This document shows, in pieces, positions 32,678-39,582 of a DNA stretch of 64,000 nt (positions are counted from its first letter, which is position 1; each line of letters starts with the position of its first letter). Origin of the DNA: Granulicella sp. L60 (GTDB lineage Bacteria > Acidobacteriota > Terriglobia > Terriglobales > Acidobacteriaceae); the NCBI RefSeq assembly GCF_009765825.1, contig NZ_LMUR01000010.1, positions 366,472 through 430,471 on the forward strand, written 5' to 3'. Position numbers and translations under genes: made by a program. The notes below the pieces were generated by a model. The model made no database searches, had not been told where the DNA came from, and was given only the letters and a program-made list of their open reading frames with translations.

Positions 32678-33322
32678 ATGGACCCGGTGCAGGGTAACTC
32701 CTGCCCAAAACCCGTGTCTAACCATGCAGGTGAAATCGCCATGAAGCTGCATCTCTCCTCCTGCCTCCTCGCCCTCGCTCTTGCCTCCGCGCCGCTTGCG
32801 CACGCCCAGCTCGCCGGCATGCCCCCAGGCACGCAGGAGGCGCTTCTGAACCTCGCCGACCAGCCCGCCAGCCGCACCTCCTTCAGCTTCGACCGCTCCA
32901 TGCTCCAGGTCGCGCAGAACCTCCTCGCTTCCGGAGGCATGGACGCAAACGCCGCCGCCGCCGCGCTCACCGGCATCTCTGTCGACAACTACCGCTATCC
33001 CCAGCCCGCCTTCTACACCCCCGAGACCATGAACTCCATCATCAACGCCTACCACACCGCCGGATGGAAGCACCTCGTCAACGCCAACCAGACCCCCGCC
33101 AACACCGCCCAGCCCCGCAGCACCGTCACCGATCTCTGGCTCCACTTCACCGGCCCCGACATCAACGGCGTCACCGTCCTCACCCGCTCGGCCCGAAACA
33201 TGAGCGTCATCCAGATCACCTGCGAACTCCGCCCCCTCGACCTCGTCCACCTCAGTGGCCACTTCGGTATCCCCAAGGTCGATCCCAACGCCGTCATGGT
33301 CCCCGCCCCCAACGGCCGCTGA
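32678..33322 (+). CDS. Secreted DUF4252-like protein
   Basis: A 214-residue protein. The ATG at 32678 has a perfect AAAGGAG 5 bases upstream, but the signal peptide begins at a second ATG (32741; about 23 residues ending AHAQ), so the real start may be the latter. The mature part has SRTSFSFDRSMLQVAQNLLA, then YPQPAFYTPETMNSIINAYH and repeated beta-strands ending in LSGHFGIPKVDP, the pattern of DUF4252. Role unknown. It lies 41 bases after the VWFA gene. Confidence 0.72.
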   Translation: MDPVQGNSCPKPVSNHAGEIAMKLHLSSCLLALALASAPLAHAQLAGMPPGTQEALLNLADQPASRTSFSFDRSMLQVAQNLLASGGMDANAAAAALTGISVDNYRYPQPAFYTPETMNSIINAYHTAGWKHLVNANQTPANTAQPRSTVTDLWLHFTGPDINGVTVLTRSARNMSVIQITCELRPLDLVHLSGHFGIPKVDPNAVMVPAPNGR

Positions 33323-33426
33323 TCCGCACCCCTCAAAGAAGCCGCATCACCCAGCAGGCACGATGATTCGGCAACTGTCCCTCGGCTGAACCGCAATCGA
33401 GATCGACTACAATCGAGATCGAACCT

Positions 33427-34086
33427 ATGCAGGAAGCGGCTCAAACAGTACTTCTCGTCCTCGTAACGCTCTTCCCCATCGTGGACCCGCTCGGAGGCAG
33501 CCCCTTCTTTCTGGCGCAGACCAGCGGATACTCACCCGAAGCGCGAAAAAAACTGTCCTGGCGCATCGCCGTCAACAGTTTTTTCCTTCTGGTTGCGACG
33601 TATTTTATCGGGACGTACGTGCTTGCCTTCTTCGGAATCTCGCTTCCGGTGGTCCAGGTCGGCGGAGGTCTGATCGTCATTGCGACAGGATGGTCGCTCC
33701 TGAAGCAAAAAGACGACGAAAAACAAGACGTACAGACGACCGTCCAGCCGCAGGACCCACTCCGCCGGGCATTCTATCCCTTGACGTTGCCCTTGACCGT
33801 AGGCCCTGCATCCATCTCAGCCGCGCTCACACTCGGCGCGAACGCGGCTCATCATCACGCATACCATCCCGTGACCATCCTGGCGGCACTCATTGGATTG
33901 GTGCTGATCGCGATCAGCATCTTGCTCTGCTATCGATTTGCCGACCGATTGGCGCAAATCCTGGGGCAAACTGGCATGACGGTAATCACCCAGTTGTCGT
34001 CCTTTTTACTGGTTTGTATCGGCGTACAGATCACCTGGAACGGGATCAAAGCGCTGATCGAGTCCGTGACGCTGCATATTGGCTGA
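33427..34086 (+). CDS. MarC-family integral membrane protein
   Basis: A 219-residue protein with six hydrophobic segments. Family signatures are FPIVDPLGGSPFF near the N-terminus and YPLTLPLTVGPASISAALTL in the middle. Members of the MarC/UPF0056 family are called NAAT transporters by one homologue; the substrate is not known. Base and codon use are clearly less C-rich than in the genes just upstream. Two copies of CAATCGAGATCGA (33394-33406, 33410-33422) lie immediately before the start and may be control sites. Confidence 0.88.
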   Translation: MQEAAQTVLLVLVTLFPIVDPLGGSPFFLAQTSGYSPEARKKLSWRIAVNSFFLLVATYFIGTYVLAFFGISLPVVQVGGGLIVIATGWSLLKQKDDEKQDVQTTVQPQDPLRRAFYPLTLPLTVGPASISAALTLGANAAHHHAYHPVTILAALIGLVLIAISILLCYRFADRLAQILGQTGMTVITQLSSFLLVCIGVQITWNGIKALIESVTLHIG

Positions 34087-34266
34087 CCGAAGGGGCTTCG
34101 CTCCACCGGAATCTGCCTCTCCATTCATCAGCGAAAAGATAGAGGAATCTGGCGACGAGCGGAACAGAGCGTTCGGCGGATTGACGAGCTACTATCGTCG
34201 GAGCTGGGTCTCCCTCAATCAGGAAGACCCCAGTTCCGAATACAACACGAACCGGGGACGAAAGAC

Positions 34267-35424
34267 CTACAGGGCTAAGCGGATTGCGGCGTCGGCTTCG
34301 AAAGCCATAATTTGTAACGTGTTCAGGAACTTTCTGCTTTGACCGGTAAAGAGTCCACTTGCGATGAGGCTTGCAGCCGAAGCCACGGCACCGGAAAATT
34401 TATCGGTCAGAGGACGAATGATCGAGACGTGGGGGAGGTTTGGGCTGATGAACTCACAAGGAACGGGGAAGATCAGGCTGGGCTGAACCAGGGTAGGTGG
34501 TTGCAGCGGTGGGTTGTTGAAGAAATCAGGAAACGACAGCCCGGAGATTGCATCCTTGAACGGTGCTACTGGCTGCTGAACTCCGTTGCCTGCGAAATCC
34601 ACCCACTCCAGAAAGTGAGCAATCTCATCTCCGCCGATGCCCAGTGTGATCTGGAGCACCTCCGGATCCGACACCTTTTGACTCATGGTTGCGTAGAGGC
34701 TCGAACCGCCCTGCTCAATCGCTCCAAAGTGAAACGCCGCCACATTCGCGATCGCCTGAATATGGTCGTTCGCCTTACCCAGGTTAGCGTTGGAAGCGCC
34801 GTTGAAATCGGCATCGGTTCTGGGAATGGCGGTGACCCCATTGAGAGTGATCGCCTGAGGAAAGGTAGCACCGAGATCCGGATTGGTTGCGCTGCGGTAG
34901 CGAACGAACCAGCTCGTATCGACGTTGAGGTTCATCAGGTTCGTAAGCCGCAGCTTGCCCGACGATCCCGTCGCCGTGCTTCCCTTCAACGTCTCGAACT
35001 CGGAGAAGTTGACTGGCTCAGCTCCTCTGGACTCAAGATAGGCGTTGATGAAGTTCGCATGGCTTACCTCATCCAGCGTATTGCTGGTGATGTACTGCGG
35101 GCCATCGGTATCGAGGTTCGATAGGGCTGCCTGATAGGGGTTCATCTGTTGGTTTGGGTTTACTTCAACAGGCAGGTTATTGCCGATACCGCCCAGTTCC
35201 GCATACTGCGTCCACAGATCCGCTTCGATCAGTTCTGCCGCCGCCAGAAATCGAAGGATGGCGGTATCACCTGCACCGAGCCGTCCTCGTTCCTCTGCAC
35301 GGACAACAGCTCCGTTTGCTAATAAACCGGCGCCCACTGCTGCTGCGCCTCCTGCCAATAGACCGCTTCTCATAAACGAGCGGCGGTCAACCGGACGACT
35401 AGCATTGCTCTTTGGATTTTTCAT
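34267..35424 (-). CDS. Tat-exported ferritin-like protein
   Basis: A 385-residue protein. A twin-arginine signal (DRRSFMRSGLLAGG, residues 13-26) precedes a ferritin-like four-helix domain of the Ferritin_2 type: AAELIEADLWTQYAELGG, DEVSHANFINAYLES, NVAAFHFGAIEQGG and GGDEIAHFLEWVDF supply Glu/His in the expected four-helix pattern for a di-iron site. The C-terminal half has no clear domain. Exported with cofactor already bound is the usual reason for Tat export. AGGTAGG lies before the ATG. Function unknown; related proteins are common in soil acidobacteria. Confidence 0.85.
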   Translation of the reverse strand: MKNPKSNASRPVDRRSFMRSGLLAGGAAAVGAGLLANGAVVRAEERGRLGAGDTAILRFLAAAELIEADLWTQYAELGGIGNNLPVEVNPNQQMNPYQAALSNLDTDGPQYITSNTLDEVSHANFINAYLESRGAEPVNFSEFETLKGSTATGSSGKLRLTNLMNLNVDTSWFVRYRSATNPDLGATFPQAITLNGVTAIPRTDADFNGASNANLGKANDHIQAIANVAAFHFGAIEQGGSSLYATMSQKVSDPEVLQITLGIGGDEIAHFLEWVDFAGNGVQQPVAPFKDAISGLSFPDFFNNPPLQPPTLVQPSLIFPVPCEFISPNLPHVSIIRPLTDKFSGAVASAASLIASGLFTGQSRKFLNTLQIMAFEADAAIRLAL

Positions 35425-35703
35425 TGTTGCTCAACCTACCTTTTATCTACCTGAAGACGGGTCCCGTTCGACATGCAGACCCGAGATCACGTTATCTAGG
35501 CCGGTCAGCTTATTTGTCAGGGACTCGTCATTTAAATGTCTCTTATCCCTCAGCGCACAAAGAACATGGCATCGGCTCGCAGAGCGATCAAGCAATCATG
35601 CTCTCGCTGAAAAAAAGACCGTCGAATCGGAAGAAGTCTCCTTGCGAAAGGTTGCAAGTCACGCCGAGCGCAGCGAAAATAGGTGCGAAGTCTGGAGCTT
35701 GCC

Positions 35704-36135
35704 ATGAAGACACCCATCCCGGCGGAGGCTGCCTCTGCACTCATCGACGGCAAGATCAAACAACTCGGCGACTGGCGAGGCCAGACGCTCGCGAAGGCGC
35801 GCGAGATTATCCACAAGGCAGACCCTGAGATCGTCGAAGAGTGGAAGTGGATGGGAACCCCCGTCTTCTCCCACGGCGGCATCATCTGCACCGGAGAGAC
35901 CTATAAGAGCGTCGTCAAGCTGACCTTCGCCAAGGGAGCCTCGTTAAAAGACCCCTCCAAGCTGTTCAACTCCAGCCTCGACGGCAACGTCAGACGCGCC
36001 ATCGACATCCACGAAGGCGAAAAGATCGATGAGTCAGCCCTGAAGGATCTCATCCGCGCCGCAGTAGCCCTCAATCTCGATCTCAAGGCGAAAACCAAAA
36101 CCAAAGCCCCCGCGAGCAACCAGCAAACCAACTGA
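35704..36135 (+). CDS. DUF1801-domain protein
   Basis: A 143-residue cytoplasmic protein of the YdhG/DUF1801 fold, with AREIIHKADPEIVEEWKWMGTP and PVFSHGGIICTGETYKSVVKLTF as family landmarks and a Lys-rich tail. The role of the family is not established. The ATG at 35704 has GGAG 7 bases upstream; an in-frame GTG at 35683 is possible but lacks a ribosome site. Confidence 0.82.
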   Translation: MKTPIPAEAASALIDGKIKQLGDWRGQTLAKAREIIHKADPEIVEEWKWMGTPVFSHGGIICTGETYKSVVKLTFAKGASLKDPSKLFNSSLDGNVRRAIDIHEGEKIDESALKDLIRAAVALNLDLKAKTKTKAPASNQQTN

Positions 36136-36662
36136 CTAGGTTGTATCGACATATTCCCGTCCTGCTTCGTTCTATCCTTTGTTTGTCATCCCCAAAGGGG
36201 ATCTGCGGTTGCTGTCGCCTTGCCTGTCGTTGCCTTCGCCGTTGAGATAGAGCGAGGCTTTAGCCTCGCGTCTAAGATCCCACCGCAAAGCCACATCCAC
36301 TCTGCCGAAGGCCGGAGCGAAAGGAGAAGCCGAAGCGATTAAATATTGCCTTTGCCGTTGCCTGTCCTCCCCAACCCGCAACAAATCTCTGTCAAGCCCC
36401 AGACCACACAAAACCAGCGCCAGACGCGGAGATTCGCATGACGTACAAGTTATCCCCCACCAGCTATACTGGATATAGAGCATAAAAAAGCTCCTGCGAG
36501 TCAGGGGTTTTTTATGACCGGACCTAACCTGTTTAGAAAGAAATATTTACCCGTAAGCCATCTGGAATGAATATTTTGCAGACAGCTAAAATCGTAAGTC
36601 GTTCAAAACGGATAAGTTAGTAGCACCCACCCCCAGGGGGAGGGGTACCCCAAACGCGGAGA
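36136..36662. other. Intergenic region with repeats and hairpins, no gene
   Basis: Visible items are a CCCC-AAA-GGGG hairpin (36190-36200), a pyrimidine-rich TTGCC/CTGTC repeat stretch (36205-36245, again 36345-36367), a perfect hairpin GCGAGGCT-TT-AGCCTCGC (36252-36269), a terminator-like hairpin (36484-36513), and a GGGG/CCCC stretch before the adenosine deaminase stop. No protein-like frame was found. Confidence 0.55.
36484..36513. terminator. Terminator-like hairpin with A/T flanks
   Basis: AAAAAAGCTCCTG, loop CGAGT, then CAGGGGTTTTTT. The stem has a mismatch but the A-run and T-run suit a bidirectional intrinsic terminator. It lies between the DUF1801 gene and the convergent adenosine deaminase. 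Confidence 0.6.
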
Positions 36663-37703
36663 TCAAAAGCCGTACTGCTCCACCTGCTGCATGAGGTCAA
36701 TCTTGCGCTCCGGCGGCAGAAAGCTCGCCTCCACTGCATTCGCCGCCAGCTCCCGCATCTGCTCCAGCGAAAACTCGAACCGCTCCTGCACCAGCACATA
36801 CTCTTCGAGCAGATTGCTTCCGAACATCGGCGGATCGTCCGAGTTGATCGTCACCATCAACCCCGACTCGAAGTACATCTTCACCGGATGCTCGTCGAAG
36901 CCCGCGCAGCAGCCTGTGCGAATGTTGCTGGTCACATTCAGCTCCAGCGGAACCTGCTTCTGCGCCAGCACCTCCAGCAGTTCAGGGTCATGCTGCGCCG
37001 AGAGCGCATGGCCGACGCGCTCCGCCCCGATGTTGATCGCCGCCCAGATGCTCTCCGGCCCGATCGTCTCGCCGGCATGCGCGGTCAGTCGCAGCCCGGC
37101 AGCCTTGGCCTCGGCGTACGACTCGCGAAACAGGTCCGCGCTCCCGCGAGCCTCATCGCCTCCGATGCCGATCCCAACGATGCTCGGATAGAGCGCACGC
37201 AGCTCAGCCGCCTTGCGAAACACCTTCGCCGCCTCGTCCGCGCCGAAGTGACGCACCGCATCGATCAGCCAGTACACGGTGGTCCCAAAGTCCTTCTCGC
37301 CGCGCACCCGGCCCCGCTCGATGGCCTCGGTGTACGGTTCAACCTCAGCGTTCTTCCAGTAGTAGATGATCCCGAACGAGATGTAGACCTCAGCATGCAC
37401 CACACCCTGGGCCGCCAGATCGCGAATCATGTTGTACGTAATCAGCTCGTAGTCGTCCGGACCCTTCAACCGCGCCGAAACCGCCTTGAACGAGTCCATG
37501 AAGCCGAGAAAGTTCTCGTAGATGTAGAGCTTCTTCGCCGCATCAGCGGTCAGAGGCTCCGCATCGTGCCGCCTGCTCAGCTCCAGCAGCGTGTCCAGCT
37601 GGATCGTGCCCTCAAGGTGAAGATGAAGTTCAACCTTGGGCAATCCCCGAAGCCACTCCACCACGTCGATCTCAGCGTCTTTTTTTACCTGTCTTCGCGC
37701 CAT
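36663..37703 (-). CDS. add: Adenosine deaminase (cytoplasmic type)
   Basis: A 346-residue amidohydrolase of usual length for bacterial adenosine/adenine deaminases, converting adenosine to inosine in purine salvage. Metal and catalytic residues are H27 and H29 (ELHLHLEG), H209 (AHAGE), the His of RVGHAL, and D289-D290 (NSDDPP). No signal peptide. It starts 9 bases after the stop of an amino-acid/polyamine-type permease on the same strand, so the two are probably one transcript. A secreted, longer paralogue is at 4162-5808. Confidence 0.92.
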   Translation of the reverse strand: MARRQVKKDAEIDVVEWLRGLPKVELHLHLEGTIQLDTLLELSRRHDAEPLTADAAKKLYIYENFLGFMDSFKAVSARLKGPDDYELITYNMIRDLAAQGVVHAEVYISFGIIYYWKNAEVEPYTEAIERGRVRGEKDFGTTVYWLIDAVRHFGADEAAKVFRKAAELRALYPSIVGIGIGGDEARGSADLFRESYAEAKAAGLRLTAHAGETIGPESIWAAINIGAERVGHALSAQHDPELLEVLAQKQVPLELNVTSNIRTGCCAGFDEHPVKMYFESGLMVTINSDDPPMFGSNLLEEYVLVQERFEFSLEQMRELAANAVEASFLPPERKIDLMQQVEQYGF

Positions 37704-37712
37704 CTGCCTATC

Positions 37713-39266
37713 TTAGGCCTTCGGAGGAGCGAACTCACTATGATGTCTGCTGTAGAAGAAGTAAATCAGCAGACCCAGAGCGAGCCAGATAAAGAACCGC
37801 ATCCATGTAATGATCGGAAGCCCCATCATCAGCAGGATGCAGAAGATCACCGAAAGCACAGGAATCACCGGCCCAAAAGGCACGCGAAACCCGCGTCGCC
37901 GCTCCGGCTCCCGATAACGCAGGATGATGACGCCAATCGAGACCAGGGCAAACGCGAACAGCGTCCCGATGTTCGAAAGGTCAGTCAGAGTCCCGATGTC
38001 GAAGAGTCCCGCCGGAATCCCGACCACAATGCCCGCAATCCAGGTCGCCACCGCAGGCGTACGGAACTTCGGATGTACCTTACCGAAGAACCTTGGCAAC
38101 AGCCGATCGCGCGACATGGCAAACCAGACCCGCGACTGGCCAAGCTGGAACACCAGGATCGACGAGATCATGCCCATCATCGCGCCCAGCAGCACAGCCA
38201 GCCTCACCCAGTGCAGACTGTGTCCGCCCGGCAGCAGCGAGAGCTTCTTGAGCGCATTGACCACCGGAGCCGCATCGTCCACCATGCTCTGCCACGGAAC
38301 CAGCCCGGTCAGCACGGTCGCCACGCCGATGTAGAGCACAGTGCAGACCACCAGCGTCGCGATGATGCCGATCGGCACATCCTTCTGCGGATTCTTGCAC
38401 TCCTCAGCAGCGGTGGATACGGAGTCGAACCCGATGTAGGTGAAGAAGATGATAGAGCCGCCGGTAAGCACTCCCGACCAGCCGTTGGGCGAGTAGGGAT
38501 GATAGAGCGTTGGCTTGATGAAGTGAGCGCCGGCGAAGATGAACAGCAGGATCGCAGCCAGCTTTAGCAACACCATGACGTTGTTGGTCCGCGCCGACTC
38601 ACGAATCCCGCGCACCAGCACAACCGTCAGCAGCATGACGATCAGAAAGGCAGGCCAGTCGAAGCCGAAGTGCCATCCCGGGAGATACAGATCGTGACCC
38701 TGCAGGTCCTGTAGACCGCCCGGCAGAAAGGCCGGCGAGATCCAACGCAGTGCAGGATGAAACCCAAACCAGTCCAGCAGATCCACCATGTGCGCAGCAA
38801 ACCCGACCGAAACGGCCATGTTGCTGCCTGCATACTCAAGGATGAGATCCCATCCGATGATCCAGGCGACCAGCTCGCCCAGCGTTGCGTAAGTATAGGT
38901 GTACGCGGATCCCGCGATGGGAATCATCGACGCCAGCTCCGCATAGCAGAGCCCCGTCAGGCCGCAGACGATGGCGACCAGCACCAGCGAGACCGCCAGC
39001 GCCGGACCCGCTCCCGGCCTTCCAGCCAGCGCGGAGTGATGAATTAGGTAGTCCAGCACCGGCGCGCGAAGGATAGAAGTAGTGTCGAACTTCTCTCCTG
39101 CGATTGCAGTGCCGACGACGGTGAAGATGCCCGAACCGATGACCGCGCCGATGCCGAGCGCAGTCAGAGACACCGGGCCCAGCGTCTTCTTCAACGCGTG
39201 CTCCGGCAACTCCGATTCAGAGATCAGTTTGTCGATCGACTTGGTTCGAAAGATTTGCCTGGCCAG
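37713..39266 (-). CDS. APC-family permease, possible CTG start
   Basis: A permease of the amino acid-polyamine-organocation superfamily (cationic amino acid transporter-like), with about 12 membrane helices and the helix-1 motif GIGAVIGSGIF. The frame gives FRTKSIDKLISESELPEHAL before helix 1, which is the usual N-terminus of this family. No ATG, GTG or TTG lies far enough upstream to include it; a CTG (39264-39266) is preceded by AGGAG at 8 bases and gives 517 residues. A TTG at 39209 would give 498 residues but drops the conserved part. The following gene is adenosine deaminase, so the substrate may not be an amino acid. Confidence 0.85.
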   Translation of the reverse strand: MARQIFRTKSIDKLISESELPEHALKKTLGPVSLTALGIGAVIGSGIFTVVGTAIAGEKFDTTSILRAPVLDYLIHHSALAGRPGAGPALAVSLVLVAIVCGLTGLCYAELASMIPIAGSAYTYTYATLGELVAWIIGWDLILEYAGSNMAVSVGFAAHMVDLLDWFGFHPALRWISPAFLPGGLQDLQGHDLYLPGWHFGFDWPAFLIVMLLTVVLVRGIRESARTNNVMVLLKLAAILLFIFAGAHFIKPTLYHPYSPNGWSGVLTGGSIIFFTYIGFDSVSTAAEECKNPQKDVPIGIIATLVVCTVLYIGVATVLTGLVPWQSMVDDAAPVVNALKKLSLLPGGHSLHWVRLAVLLGAMMGMISSILVFQLGQSRVWFAMSRDRLLPRFFGKVHPKFRTPAVATWIAGIVVGIPAGLFDIGTLTDLSNIGTLFAFALVSIGVIILRYREPERRRGFRVPFGPVIPVLSVIFCILLMMGLPIITWMRFFIWLALGLLIYFFYSRHHSEFAPPKA

Positions 39267-39388
39267 CGCGCTCGCTCCTGCGTGCGAAAGTTGGTGCGGG
39301 GCGTTTCCGACTACACAAATTCGATTAAGAGGACATCATCGCGAAAGGGGCTGTGGCACAAACTCCCGCAGCCCTAGCGGTAGATTCA

Positions 39389-39544
39389 CTACCGCTTGCT
39401 CTGGCCGCGCGATGCCTTCTTGATCTTCTGCTTATTCTCGCCGCGAGCACCGGTCCGCTTTGCTTTGGGGGCTGCTGCCTTACGTGCTGCGCGCTTTACC
39501 TTCTTGCGCTCTTGTGTGTCGGTGATGCTCTTGGTATTTGCCAT
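39389..39544 (-). CDS. Small basic protein, 51 residues
   Basis: ATG at 39544 to TAG at 39389. The product begins MANTKSITDTQERKKVK and is about 40 percent Lys and Arg, with Ala-rich middle and a KKASRGQSKR end. It has no hydrophobic segment. It resembles small nucleic-acid-binding or ribosome-associated basic proteins; no function is known to me. It lies 38 bases after the start-side of the helicase stop, on the same strand, and is too short for common ORF cutoffs. Confidence 0.65.
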   Translation of the reverse strand: MANTKSITDTQERKKVKRAARKAAAPKAKRTGARGENKQKIKKASRGQSKR

Positions 39545-39582
39545 TATCTTGCCAATCTTTCTATAGGTGCGATTTTCAGAAC

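Noticed and set aside
34087-34266. Possible small gene after marC
   Set aside because: The 87-residue frame at 34079-34342 overlaps the ferritin-like gene end and has no ribosome site.
36888-38567. 559-residue Arg/His-rich frame opposite the deaminase and permease
   Set aside because: It spans two real genes on the other strand and has no domain-like sequence.
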